Source: Lactobacillus sp. LL6
GTDB taxonomy: Bacteria > Bacillota > Bacilli > Lactobacillales > Lactobacillaceae
Direction: 5' to 3'
Assembly: GCF_007570935.1 (NCBI RefSeq)
Contig: NZ_VLLR01000001.1
Location: 1,426,001-1,490,000, forward strand
DNA: 64,000 nucleotides
Positions 35,430 through 44,182 of the stretch are shown here, one piece after another (position 1 is the stretch's first letter; every line of letters starts with the position of its first letter). The position numbers and the translations under genes are program-made. The notes under the pieces were generated by a model, which was not told the DNA's origin, did no database searches, and saw nothing but the letters and a program-made list of their open reading frames with translations.

Positions 35430-36188
35430 TTATTTCCAGTCTAAACATAATCCTTGCTTATGAAGTTCTTCTGGTAATTCATCACGATCAGTTTCATGAT
35501 TATTAAGTTTAGCACCGGTAATTTGTTTAGTGAATGAGTCAATTCTACGATTACTATCACGCAGATCATAATAAGTAGTAACTTTTTCATCGTAAGCTTT
35601 TAAATCTTGAACATTAAAGTTTTTTGGATATTCATTTTCAAAACAAGTAAACTTCTGCGGTAAACGTGGTTTCAATTGAGGCTCTTGATCTGGAATACCA
35701 ACTTGCATCCCTAAAACTGGGAAAGTCAATTCTGGCAAATTTAACTCCTCTAACATTTTTAACGGGTGGTCATTAATTGTTCCAAGTGGAACATATCCCA
35801 AATTCATACTTTCTACGGCATTTGCTACATTTTGAAAAGCTAAAATTGTATCTTCCATTGCTTGGAAAAAGATGTCTGTTGTATGAACTCTCCCATCATC
35901 AACTCCTAATTGCTTACGAATTTGTTGATTGCGATACAAATCTACTACAAAAATGAACAAATCACCTTCTGCGCCAACATAATTTTGACCACATAAATCT
36001 TGAATTCTCTTCTTTTGCTCTTCATCAGTAATATGAAGTAGACTAGCATTTTGCATAAACATGCTTGTTGGAGTCTGGCTAAATACCTTATATATGGTAG
36101 TTAATTGTTCATTAGTTAAAGTCTTATTTTTAAATTTTCTAATTGAACGATGGTTAATTTGCTTATTAATTGTGTAATTATCAATCAT
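35430..36188 (-). CDS. nitroreductase family protein (NfsA/FRP-like), 252 aa
   Basis: FMN-dependent NADPH oxidoreductase that reduces nitro compounds, quinones or flavin. FMN-contact motif NHRSIRKFKNKTL opens the protein, with NVANAVESMNLGYVPLGTI and FPVLGMQVGIPDQEPQLKPRLP as further family blocks. The length of 252 residues fits the NfsA branch rather than the shorter NfsB type. ATG at 36188 follows GAGGAA. Single gene between tRNA-Thr and galE. Confidence 0.88.
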   Translation of the reverse strand: MIDNYTINKQINHRSIRKFKNKTLTNEQLTTIYKVFSQTPTSMFMQNASLLHITDEEQKKRIQDLCGQNYVGAEGDLFIFVVDLYRNQQIRKQLGVDDGRVHTTDIFFQAMEDTILAFQNVANAVESMNLGYVPLGTINDHPLKMLEELNLPELTFPVLGMQVGIPDQEPQLKPRLPQKFTCFENEYPKNFNVQDLKAYDEKVTTYYDLRDSNRRIDSFTKQITGAKLNNHETDRDELPEELHKQGLCLDWK

Positions 36189-36304
36189 AAAAATTCCTCT
36201 CTTTTATTTTAGTTTATTACTAATTTTTTGTAAGTTCAACTAAGAAATTTAATTATGCTACACTATGAGATGGGTAGAAAATCACATTAACAAAGGAGCA
36301 AAAT

Positions 36305-37297
36305 ATGCGAGTTTTAGTTATTGGTGGTGCAGGCTATATCGGCTCTCATGCCACCAGAGAATTAGTTAAACAAGGCAACGATGTTGTTGTTTTAGATGCT
36401 TTATATACAGGTCACAAAAAGGCTGTTGATCCTAAGGCTAAGTTTTATCAAGGTGATATCGAAGATACTTTCTTAGTTTCCAAAATCCTTCGTGATGAAA
36501 AAATTGATGCTGTGATGCACTTTGCAGCTTATTCTTTAGTTGGCGAATCTGTTAAAAAGCCACTTAAATATTATGACAACAATGTCACTGGTATGATCTC
36601 ACTTTTAAAGGCAATGGATGACGCAGGCGTGAAATACTTAGTCTTCTCAAGTTCTGCTGCTACTTATGGTATTCCTAAGAAGCTGCCAATCACTGAAGAC
36701 ACTCCACTTGATCCAATCAATCCATACGGCGAGACCAAGATGATGATGGAAAAGATCATGCACTGGGCTGATAAAGCTGACGGCATTAAGTCAATTGCAT
36801 TGCGCTACTTTAATGTAGCAGGAGCTTCAAGTGATGGCACAATCGGTGAAGACCACGGTCCTGAAACTCACCTGATCCCTAATATTTTAAAGAGTGCTAT
36901 TGCAGGAGATGGCAATTTTACCATCTTTGGTGATGATTATGATACTAAAGACGGCACCAATGTTCGCGACTATGTTCAAGTAGAAGACTTGATCGATGCC
37001 CACATTTTAGCACTTAAGCATGTTATGGAAACTAATAAGTCTGATGTCTTCAATTTAGGAACTGCACAAGGTTACTCCAACTTGGAAATCTTGGAAGCTG
37101 CTAAGAAAGTTACTGGCATCGACATCCCTTACACTATGGGACCACGCCGCGGAGGCGACCCTGACAGCTTAGTAGCAGATTCAACTAAGGCGCGTGAAGT
37201 CTTAGGCTGGAAGCCAAAGCATGAAAATGTTGATGATGTAATAGCCACAGCTTGGAAGTGGCACAAGAGTCATCCAAAAGGCTATGAAGATAAGTAA
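36305..37297 (+). CDS. galE: UDP-glucose 4-epimerase GalE, 330 aa
   Basis: Leloir-pathway enzyme converting UDP-galactose and UDP-glucose, also a supplier of wall and exopolysaccharide sugars. The NAD-binding motif GGAGYIGSHATREL starts the protein; SSAATYG and YGETKMMMEK hold the catalytic Ser/Tyr-Lys pair; RYFNVAGA and RPHRGGD-like PRRGGDPDSL follow. ATG at 36305 behind AAAGGAG. Codons in the second half are richer in G/C-ending triplets than in neighbours, which may reflect high expression. It is alone, not in a gal cluster here. Confidence 0.95.
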   Translation: MRVLVIGGAGYIGSHATRELVKQGNDVVVLDALYTGHKKAVDPKAKFYQGDIEDTFLVSKILRDEKIDAVMHFAAYSLVGESVKKPLKYYDNNVTGMISLLKAMDDAGVKYLVFSSSAATYGIPKKLPITEDTPLDPINPYGETKMMMEKIMHWADKADGIKSIALRYFNVAGASSDGTIGEDHGPETHLIPNILKSAIAGDGNFTIFGDDYDTKDGTNVRDYVQVEDLIDAHILALKHVMETNKSDVFNLGTAQGYSNLEILEAAKKVTGIDIPYTMGPRRGGDPDSLVADSTKAREVLGWKPKHENVDDVIATAWKWHKSHPKGYEDK

Positions 37298-37304
37298 TAA
37301 CAAT

Positions 37305-37336
37305 AAAAATCACTTCACTTTGAAGTGATTTTTTTA
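37305..37336 (+). terminator. galE terminator
   Basis: AAAAATCACTTCA / TGAAGTGATTTTT with a three-base loop and T-run. Confidence 0.9.
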
Positions 37337-37442
37337 TTAAAAAATATAATAATTCGCATATTAACACTAATTCTTTGAGTCTTATGATAAAAGCTCATAC
37401 AATAAGCAGTGTAGAGAGATTTTGGAATCGAGGTGTTTTCCA

Positions 37443-37607
37443 ATGACAATGTCAACAAGTGACAAAGAAGATGTCATCAAATCAGCCAGAGAAATGATGC
37501 ACCGTAATCGCGACAATGGCTACATTTTGGAAGCTTTGCAAGATAAATACGGCACAGAATTTTCTGATGATGAATTAAAGAAGCTCATTACTGAAGCAAG
37601 TAAGTAA
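37443..37607 (+). CDS. small helical protein of unknown function, 54 aa
   Basis: The frame opens at a TTG at 37422, but GAGGTG lies 7 nt before the ATG at 37443, so the protein is MTMSTSDKEDVIKSAREMMH... ending LKKLITEASK. It is charged, predicted to be all helix, with no signal or membrane segment; the middle GYILEALQDKYGTEFSDDELKKL looks like two short helices. I do not recognise a characterised family. It stands alone between galE and pckA. Confidence 0.65.
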   Translation: MTMSTSDKEDVIKSAREMMHRNRDNGYILEALQDKYGTEFSDDELKKLITEASK

Positions 37608-37785
37608 ACTTTATTTATTATTTTCCCCAACACTTATCATACTTCAAATCCAATAACGTACAGAGTATCTTTGGTAAATTGCCAAAGATACTTTTTAATT
37701 ATAGTTTTATAAAAACAAAATATATATTTCAAAATTTGTGTGTTCATTCACAAATAAGTGTGGTACTATAGTGTATGTAAACAAA

Positions 37786-37799
37786 TGTAAACGCTTACG
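37786..37799 (+). promoter_or_regulatory. cre (CcpA) site before pckA
   Basis: TGTAAACGCTTACG matches TGWNANCGNTNWCA at 13 of 14 positions, 27 nt before the pckA start. Glucose repression of pckA through CcpA is known in other Firmicutes and is inferred here. Confidence 0.75.
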
Positions 37800-37826
37800 A
37801 ATGTTCTAGAGAGGAATAATCTTAAA

Positions 37827-39485
37827 ATGAGTACAAAAGAACGTTATTCAAAAGATGAACTTAGAAAAGCTAACCCTATGTTTAGTAGAGTTCGAGCAAC
37901 TATTGAAAGTGCTTTTTATGGCAACAACGTACACGAAGTTAAGAGCGTTGCAGAAGCATACGAACTTGCAAAAAAGCAACCTGGTGTTATTGTTACTGAT
38001 TTGCCAATCTTACACACTAAAGAATTAGGCTTACCAAAAGATGCAAAGCAACTTGTTTACAACCACGGTAAAATTTTAGGTAGAACTGCTAGTGCGCGTC
38101 ATTTTGTTGATGATCCAAAAGAAGATGCAGAAGCTCTCGCAGGAAACTTACGCGAGGATATTTACGCCGGTCATAATCAAAAATTCTTAAAAGCTACTGT
38201 TTTAGTTGGTCTTGATCCTACTTTCACAGTCAAAGCTCACGTTATGATGCCAGAAGATCAAGCGTTTAACTTACTTTCTTACATTTTAAACTTCCATTTC
38301 TTTGATGATGAAGCTGAAAAAATGTACAAGAAATCAAAAGCTTATAATGAACCAGATATTTACTTTTACTTCGATCCTAACACTCAAGATCCCGAATTTC
38401 CAAAGGGCTTAGGTGTATTTGATGCACCACACAACTGTGCTGCCGTCTTTAACCTCCGCTACTTTGGTGAACTTAAGAAAGGTACTTTAACTTTGGCTTG
38501 GGCAATTGCTCACCGTCATGGTTATACTGCTTGTCACGGTGGTGAAAAGTCATTCCACTTTGATGATAAGGATGATAAAGTATTTGCCTTTTATGGACTT
38601 TCTGGTTCTGGTAAATCAACCTTAACTCATGAAATGTACGATGGTAAATATGACATCACAGTTTTACATGATGATGCATTTATTATTTCACGTGAAGATG
38701 GTTCTTCTGTAGCCCTTGAGCCTTCATATTTTGATAAGACTCACGACTATCCAGCAGGCCATCATGAAACTAAGTACTACACTACAATTATGAACTGTGA
38801 TGTTACTCAAGATGAAGATGGTAACAAGGTGATAGTTACTGAAGACCTCAGAAACAACAATGGTCGTGTTATAAAGACTCGTTACACTAGTCCTCACCGA
38901 GTAGACTTTGAAAAGTCTCCAATTACAGCTTTGTTCTGGATTATGAAAGATGGTTCACTTCCACCACTTCTTAGAATTGATGACCCAGTTTTAGCAACTA
39001 CTATGGGTTGTACTCTTGCTACTAAGCGTACTAGTGCTGAAAACTTACCAAAAGGTTTTGACATGAATACTTTGGTAATTGAACCATTTGCAGATCCATT
39101 CCGTGCTTATCCTGTAAGTGGCGATTACCGCGATTTCAAGGAATTATTCACTAAGCGTGGTGCTCAATGTTATATTTTGAACACTGACGCATTCATGGGC
39201 AAAGATATTCCAAAAGAAGTTACTAAGAAGATTGTTGAAGACTTAGCTAATGGCGACATCAAAGATAGCGACTGGAAGCAATTTGGTAACTTCAAGGGTG
39301 TTCAATACTTACCAATTGATGGTTATGAAGTACACCTTGAAGACCCAGAATACCAAAAGACCTTAGCAAGAAGAATGCAAGATCGTTTGGACTGGCTTAA
39401 TAAATACGATGAAGAACATCCAGAAACTCCAATCCAAGAAGAAGCTAAAAAGACCTTGGAAGACATTATCAAGGAATTAAGTTAA
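37827..39485 (+). CDS. pckA: phosphoenolpyruvate carboxykinase (ATP), 552 aa
   Basis: Interconverts oxaloacetate and phosphoenolpyruvate with ATP. The kinase P-loop is GLSGSGKSTLTHEMY (about 269-283), with the metal-binding stretch LHDDAFIISREDGSS and RTSAENLPKG further on. Length is slightly above the E. coli enzyme because of N-terminal residues. ATG at 37827 behind GAGGAATAATC. A strong cre site precedes it. Its 3' end (31 bp including the stop codon) recurs 1078 bp downstream, after two inserted accessory genes. Confidence 0.92.
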   Translation: MSTKERYSKDELRKANPMFSRVRATIESAFYGNNVHEVKSVAEAYELAKKQPGVIVTDLPILHTKELGLPKDAKQLVYNHGKILGRTASARHFVDDPKEDAEALAGNLREDIYAGHNQKFLKATVLVGLDPTFTVKAHVMMPEDQAFNLLSYILNFHFFDDEAEKMYKKSKAYNEPDIYFYFDPNTQDPEFPKGLGVFDAPHNCAAVFNLRYFGELKKGTLTLAWAIAHRHGYTACHGGEKSFHFDDKDDKVFAFYGLSGSGKSTLTHEMYDGKYDITVLHDDAFIISREDGSSVALEPSYFDKTHDYPAGHHETKYYTTIMNCDVTQDEDGNKVIVTEDLRNNNGRVIKTRYTSPHRVDFEKSPITALFWIMKDGSLPPLLRIDDPVLATTMGCTLATKRTSAENLPKGFDMNTLVIEPFADPFRAYPVSGDYRDFKELFTKRGAQCYILNTDAFMGKDIPKEVTKKIVEDLANGDIKDSDWKQFGNFKGVQYLPIDGYEVHLEDPEYQKTLARRMQDRLDWLNKYDEEHPETPIQEEAKKTLEDIIKELS

Positions 39486-39487
39486 TA
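39457..39487 (+). repeat. 31-bp direct repeat, copy 1 (3' end of pckA)
   Basis: From TGGAAGACATTATC to the stop codon and ATA beyond it. The identical 31 bp recur at 40535-40565. The two copies enclose the bacteriocin-like cassette; the native pckA terminator follows copy 2. Confidence 0.95.
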
Positions 39488-39512
39488 GTTAATTAGTTAA
39501 GAGAGAATTACA

Positions 39513-40226
39513 ATAAAAAAATCAATACAAACTTGTCTTTTATTAGCAACTGCAAGTCTACTTACTATTGAAACTCCAGCTACAGTCTTTGCATCATCAA
39601 ATACTACAAATATGTCTAACTCAGAAGTTACTACAAATAAAAATACATCTAATACTACAAATTTAAGTGCTTCACAAGCAAATTTATCTGATAGCTCTAT
39701 TCAATCAATTGATAAATTTATAGTAGTCAATAATAATCAATTTATTCTTTCTAATCAAGGTAAAACAAGTATGCCAACTACCTTGGTAAACCAAGTTGAA
39801 TCCAGATTGACAATAGTTAATAAAGCTATTAAAGATGACAACCTAATCATTAATCCAGATACAAAAGAAATCACACGATATTCACCTTATAACATTTTTG
39901 CTGCAAGTGTAAAAGGTGCTACTAGATTAAGAAGCGGATGTTATGTAAGAGTTTTTTGGTGGGGCGTCAGAGTTTACTTTACTTCAAATGCAGCTGTAAA
40001 TTGGTTTAGAGGTAAAATAAGTACAGCTTCTGGAATTGCTACGGTCGCTTCGATGGTGGCTCAAGTTACTGGGCATGAAATCGCAGGTACACTAGGGGAT
40101 GCTATAGGAATGTATGCCGATTCCATGTATAATAGATTATATAATTATAACAAGGCACATAGACATAGTAAAATATATATGGATATTAACTTTGCTTCCA
40201 TTTACTCTTTCCACACTTTTAGATAG
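39513..40226 (+). CDS. secreted bacteriocin-like protein, about 237 aa, ATG start lost
   Basis: The first ATG in frame is at 39612 (204 aa), but the frame is open upstream and encodes a clear signal peptide from ATA at 39513: KKSIQTCLLLATASLLT...ATVFASS. AGAGAG lies 6-7 nt before that ATA, where ATG is expected, so the start seems mutated or non-standard. The mature part has a Ser/Thr/Asn-rich stretch (mature residues about 1-60), then SGCYVRVFWWGVRVYF and a Gly/Ala-rich hydrophobic helix GKISTASGIATVASMVAQVTG. This layout resembles small secreted antimicrobial-type proteins. The next gene encodes a small membrane protein that could be its immunity partner. Function is inferred. Confidence 0.55.
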   Translation: MKKSIQTCLLLATASLLTIETPATVFASSNTTNMSNSEVTTNKNTSNTTNLSASQANLSDSSIQSIDKFIVVNNNQFILSNQGKTSMPTTLVNQVESRLTIVNKAIKDDNLIINPDTKEITRYSPYNIFAASVKGATRLRSGCYVRVFWWGVRVYFTSNAAVNWFRGKISTASGIATVASMVAQVTGHEIAGTLGDAIGMYADSMYNRLYNYNKAHRHSKIYMDINFASIYSFHTFR

Positions 40227-40244
40227 ATTAAGGACTAATTATAT

Positions 40245-40520
40245 ATGTCACATCTATTTTGGTGGAGTATATTCTTATTATTAATAATCATAATAAGTAG
40301 TTCAACTCCTCAATATCATCGCTATCAACTATATCTTTACCAAAAACTAGGATATTGGAATATCTTTATTCCTATTCTAATTGCTCTAATATCTAATCTT
40401 ATTGGGATACAATTGTCTGGAAGAATTATGATTCTCCTATTAATACCATTAGATATAGTATTTCTAATTGATGCAATATTTACTTTTTTACGAATTAAAA
40501 AGAGAAAAAGTAATAATTGA
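40245..40520 (+). CDS. small three-helix membrane protein, candidate immunity protein, 91 aa
   Basis: Integral membrane protein with hydrophobic segments at about 4-20, 40-58 and 62-82 and a basic C-terminal tail FLRIKKRKSNN. The start ATG at 40245 lies 18 nt after the preceding stop, with AAGGAC as a modest ribosome site. Size, topology and position behind a secreted bacteriocin-like gene fit an immunity protein. Sequence does not match a family I recognise. It belongs to the cassette flanked by copies of the pckA 3' end. Confidence 0.65.
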   Translation: MSHLFWWSIFLLLIIIISSSTPQYHRYQLYLYQKLGYWNIFIPILIALISNLIGIQLSGRIMILLLIPLDIVFLIDAIFTFLRIKKRKSNN

Positions 40521-40534
40521 TATCTAATAAAAAA

Positions 40535-40565
40535 TGGAAGACATTATCAAGGAATTAAGTTAATA
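40535..40565 (+). repeat. 31-bp direct repeat, copy 2
   Basis: Identical to 39457-39487 over 31 bp, followed by sequence leading to a terminator. It contains a second copy of the pckA stop context but codes for nothing here. Confidence 0.95.
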
Positions 40566-40590
40566 TTTGAAATTAGTAAGATCCATAATA

Positions 40591-40628
40591 AAAATCATCA
40601 GACTATTTTATCAATCTGATGATTTTTT
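40591..40628. terminator. original pckA terminator, now after the cassette
   Basis: AAAATCATCAGA / TCTGATGATTTT with a 12-base loop, 25 nt after copy 2 of the direct repeat. It also serves the convergent HAD pseudogene. Confidence 0.9.
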
Positions 40629-40633
40629 GTTTA

Positions 40634-41117
40634 CTAATTTAATTCATTTAGAATTTTTGCAATTCCATCATGGTCATTATCTAAAGTTACAGTAGAAAAC
40701 TTTCTCTTTAAATCTTTAGGTGCATTCCCCATTAACACTGGATGTCCTACTATATTGAGCATATCTTCATCATTAAAGTTATCTCCGAATGCCCAAGCAT
40801 CTCTAAGAGAAATATCAAATTCTTGACAAATTGCCTTAACTCCTTCACCCTTATTGACACCCCTGAGCATTATTTCCAATAAATGCGGAGCTGACTTTAC
40901 CAACTACAAGTGCTCCGACTAAACTAACCATTGGCAATATTGTCGCAACAGAATCGACTGCTGTTTTTATTGCTTTAATATTTCTTGCTGAAACTGGTAT
41001 AAATGGATTGCCCTTAATAATTTGTCTACGAATTGTATTCCTAGTCTCTTTTGAAACAGTCAAATTTGAATTAAGTAAAGTTCCATCAATATCTGAAAAA
41101 ATCAATCGTTTTGTCAT
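40634..41117 (-). pseudogene. Cof-type HAD phosphatase, internally deleted and frameshifted
   Basis: The N-terminal part from ATG 41117 (MTKRLIFSDIDGTLLNSNLTV) carries HAD motif I and reaches ILPMVSLVGALVV. The C-terminal part, in another frame, carries the motif GDNFNDEDMLNIVG and ends at 40634. Together they make only about 160 codons instead of about 270: the cap domain between motifs II and III is missing and the halves are out of frame around 40860-40900. It cannot give a normal enzyme. Confidence 0.85.
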
Positions 41118-41151
41118 AATTATCATCATCTTTATTATAACAAACTAAAAG

Positions 41152-41189
41152 AAATAACCGCATCCCCCACAGAGGATACGGTTATTTTT
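41152..41189 (-). terminator. adhE terminator
   Basis: AAATAACCGCATCC pairs with GGATACGGTTATTT, loop CCCACAGA. It lies about 45 nt past the adhE stop. A short palindrome ATTTCCCGGGAAAT overlaps the end of adhE at 41219-41232. Confidence 0.8.
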
Positions 41190-41231
41190 ATAGGATATGT
41201 ATTCAAAATTGGCGATTTATTTCCCGGGAAA

Positions 41232-43850
41232 TTATTTTACATCTTTGCCTTCATAGCAGTCCTGCATTAAGCACTCAGTCTGTTTAATAAGTGGTGCTAC
41301 TGGATTAGTGACCGTATTTTGATCACCATAAGCTTCAACTGCTAAGTCATTGACTTTCTTATCAAATTCACTCTTGTCAACACCATACTCTTTAAATGCT
41401 AGTTTAATATCAACTGAATGAGCTAAATCAATAATCTTTTGTACTAATTTTTCAACTAATTCATGATCATTTTTACCAGTTAAACCAAGCGCACGAGCAA
41501 TATTAGCATAGTCACTTTCTGCGCGATAAACAGAATAATGAGGCCACATAGCTAATTTTTGTGGACGTTTAGAATTAAAGCGAATAACTTGCGGAAGAGC
41601 AATCGCATCACTAACACCACTTGGAATATCAAAAGTTGAACCTACAGTGTGGGCAATTGAGTGACCCAAGCCAAGAAAGGCATTTGAATAAGCCATACCA
41701 GCAATAGTTGCTGCATCATGCATTCGTTTTCGAGCTTCCATATCACCATCATAAGAAGGTTTAAGGTTCTCAAAGATTGTTTTAATAGCTTCAAGTGACC
41801 AACCACGAGTAAAGTCAGTCGCCATTGTTGAAACATAACTTTCAATTGCGTGACCAAGTGCTTCAAAACCAGACCAAGCAATCAAGCGTTTTGGTAATTT
41901 TTCAACAAATTGATCATCAACAATTGAAACATCTGGGTTCAATGCATAATCACATAAAGTGTGTTTGATACCTGTTTCAGCATCTTTAATAATTGCAATT
42001 GGAGAAACTTCAGAACCAGTTCCAGAAGTAGTTGGAATACATACAAGCTTTACATCATTAGTCTTTGGGAAGCGAACTACACGTTTTCTGATATCTAAGA
42101 ACTTTTGATATGCTTCTTCAAATGTCATCTCAGGATTTTCATAAAATAAACGCATAGCCTTAGCTGCATCCATCACAGAACCACCGCCAATTGCTACGAT
42201 AACATCTGGTTTAAAGATTTCCATTCTATGAACACCATCTTTAATGACGTCGGTTGATGGATCAAGTGTAACAGCTTTAAACACTTCGTATTCTTTTGTA
42301 CCACGACGCTTAGAAATTATATCAGTAATTTCGTCAGCAAAGCCTTGATCTGCTACACCTTCATCAGTAACAATGAAAAAGCGGTGTGCATCTGGCATAT
42401 GACGTAAGTAGTTAGCTGCATTATGTTCAAAATAAGTTTTAGCTGGCACCTTTACCCATTGCATGTTATCACGGCGCATTGCTACAGTCTTAATATTAAG
42501 CAAGTCCATTGCTCCAATATTATGTGAGAATGTATTAGCACCGTAAGAACCAGTTCCTAAAGTTAATGATGGCAGCATATTGTTATAAAGGTCACCAATA
42601 CCGCCAAGTGCAGCTGGTGAATTTACTAAAATACGACAAGCATCCATCTTCATAGCAAACTTTTTAATGATTTCATTATCACTTGAATGAATACCTGCAG
42701 TGTGACCACGACCACCATAATCAAGAAGGTCAGTACAAATCTTAAATGCATCTTCATGATTTTTAGCACGATAAAGAGTAAAGACTGGTGACAATTTTTC
42801 AGCAGATAATGGGAAGTCGCGACCTACACCCTTATATTCTGCTACAATCACTTTAGTATCTCGTGGAACATCAACTCCGCAAAGTTTTGCAATATCATAT
42901 GCACTTTTACCTGCTACTGGTCCTGCTACAGTGCCTCGACGAGGATCAATAAAATGTTCTTCAAATTTCTTAATTTCATCTTTATTCAAGAAGTAGCAGT
43001 TCCACTTTTTAAATTCTTCCTTTACTCTATCATAAATTGAATCATCAACCACAACAGAGTTTTCTGAAGCACAGACCATTCCATTATCAAAAGTCTTAGA
43101 TAATACAATGTCATAAACTGCACGGTCGATATTAGCACTTTTTTCAATGTATGATGGACCATTACCAGGACCTACACCAATTGCAGGTTTACCAGATGAA
43201 TAAGCTGCCTTAACCATTCCTGGACCACCTGTTGCTAAAATTGTTTGAACTCCAGGATTCGTCATCAAGTCATTAGTTGCAGTTAAGCTTGGTTCTTCAA
43301 TCCATTGAATTGCGTCTTTAGGAGCTCCAGCTGCAACAGCTGCTTTTTGTAAAATTTTACCTGTTTCAACACAACATTTTTGTGCTTGTGGGTGAAAACC
43401 AAAAATAATTGTATTTCTAGTCTTGAGAGCAAGCATGGTTTTAAAAATAACTGTCGAAGTTGGATTAGTTACAGGAGTTACACCAGCAATGACACCTTTA
43501 GGCTCTGCAATTTTTATCAAACCTTGTTCTTTATCTTCATTGATAATACCAACTGTTTTTTCATGACGAAGTGAATTCCAAATATTTTCACTTGCATACA
43601 TATTCTTAGTTGTTTTATCTTCTACAACTCCACGTCCAGTTTCTTCAACTGCCATCTTTGCTAAAGGATACGCATTTTGTTCACCTGCAGTTGCAATAGC
43701 TTCGCAAATTTTATCAACTTGTTCTTGAGTGAAGTTTGCCATTTCATCTAAAGCAATATGTGATTTTTTCACCAAGTTATCAACCATATCGTAAACTTGT
43801 TGATTTTTCTGCTCTTCTGTTAGAGTTTGCTTTTGTTCTTTTTTAGCCAT
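41232..43850 (-). CDS. adhE: bifunctional acetaldehyde-CoA / alcohol dehydrogenase AdhE, 872 aa
   Basis: Fusion enzyme that reduces acetyl-CoA to acetaldehyde and then ethanol, recycling NADH. The N-terminal ALDH domain (about 1-440) shows GVGPGNGPSYIEKSA and the catalytic Cys in NGMVCASENSVVV; the C-terminal iron alcohol dehydrogenase (about 460-872) shows AIGGGSVMDAAKAM and the metal histidines in LGHAIESYVS and GLGHSIAHTVG. Length and all active-site parts are normal; such proteins form spirosomes. Start ATG at 43850 behind GAGGT. It has its own promoter. Confidence 0.95.
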   Translation of the reverse strand: MAKKEQKQTLTEEQKNQQVYDMVDNLVKKSHIALDEMANFTQEQVDKICEAIATAGEQNAYPLAKMAVEETGRGVVEDKTTKNMYASENIWNSLRHEKTVGIINEDKEQGLIKIAEPKGVIAGVTPVTNPTSTVIFKTMLALKTRNTIIFGFHPQAQKCCVETGKILQKAAVAAGAPKDAIQWIEEPSLTATNDLMTNPGVQTILATGGPGMVKAAYSSGKPAIGVGPGNGPSYIEKSANIDRAVYDIVLSKTFDNGMVCASENSVVVDDSIYDRVKEEFKKWNCYFLNKDEIKKFEEHFIDPRRGTVAGPVAGKSAYDIAKLCGVDVPRDTKVIVAEYKGVGRDFPLSAEKLSPVFTLYRAKNHEDAFKICTDLLDYGGRGHTAGIHSSDNEIIKKFAMKMDACRILVNSPAALGGIGDLYNNMLPSLTLGTGSYGANTFSHNIGAMDLLNIKTVAMRRDNMQWVKVPAKTYFEHNAANYLRHMPDAHRFFIVTDEGVADQGFADEITDIISKRRGTKEYEVFKAVTLDPSTDVIKDGVHRMEIFKPDVIVAIGGGSVMDAAKAMRLFYENPEMTFEEAYQKFLDIRKRVVRFPKTNDVKLVCIPTTSGTGSEVSPIAIIKDAETGIKHTLCDYALNPDVSIVDDQFVEKLPKRLIAWSGFEALGHAIESYVSTMATDFTRGWSLEAIKTIFENLKPSYDGDMEARKRMHDAATIAGMAYSNAFLGLGHSIAHTVGSTFDIPSGVSDAIALPQVIRFNSKRPQKLAMWPHYSVYRAESDYANIARALGLTGKNDHELVEKLVQKIIDLAHSVDIKLAFKEYGVDKSEFDKKVNDLAVEAYGDQNTVTNPVAPLIKQTECLMQDCYEGKDVK

Positions 43851-43902
43851 TCTCTATTACCTCTAAGACTAACTAGTTATTGTGAACTTCTTTACAATCT
43901 TT

Positions 43903-43930
43903 ACTATAGCACTTAATAAAAAAATGTAAA
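43903..43930 (-). promoter_or_regulatory. adhE promoter
   Basis: TTTACA (43930-43925), 16-bp spacer, TATAGT (43908-43903). TGTAAATGCTTAAC nearby is only a poor cre match. Confidence 0.55.
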
Positions 43931-44021
43931 TGCTTAACTTAGTAAATATTCTATTGCACAAGCACAGTAGCTAAAGATAAAATTTACTCTCTCTTGAATG
44001 TAATCGCTATCATTTTTATTT

Positions 44022-44039
44022 GTTTGTGAATTAACAAAC
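44022..44039. promoter_or_regulatory. inverted repeat between adhE and the permease
   Basis: GTTTGT-GAATTA-ACAAAC, 18 bp. It is about 120 nt upstream of the adhE promoter and 145 nt before the permease. It recalls Rex half-sites but the spacing is wrong for a classic Rex box. The rest of 43931-44182 shows no gene. Confidence 0.35.
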
Positions 44040-44182
44040 TTTATATAAGTAAAGCTATTTATGTTTACATATATTATAATTTATTAAGATTTTTAGAATT
44101 TCTTAAAAAATATATATAAATATAGCAGCTTTTTTAAGTAATGGTAAAATACTATTAAACATATTTTTATGGGAGCGATTGA

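Noticed and set aside
44022-44039. Inverted repeat GTTTGT/ACAAAC as a Rex operator for adhE
   Set aside because: Arm spacing differs from the Rex consensus and it lies well upstream of the adhE promoter; kept only as an unassigned repeat.
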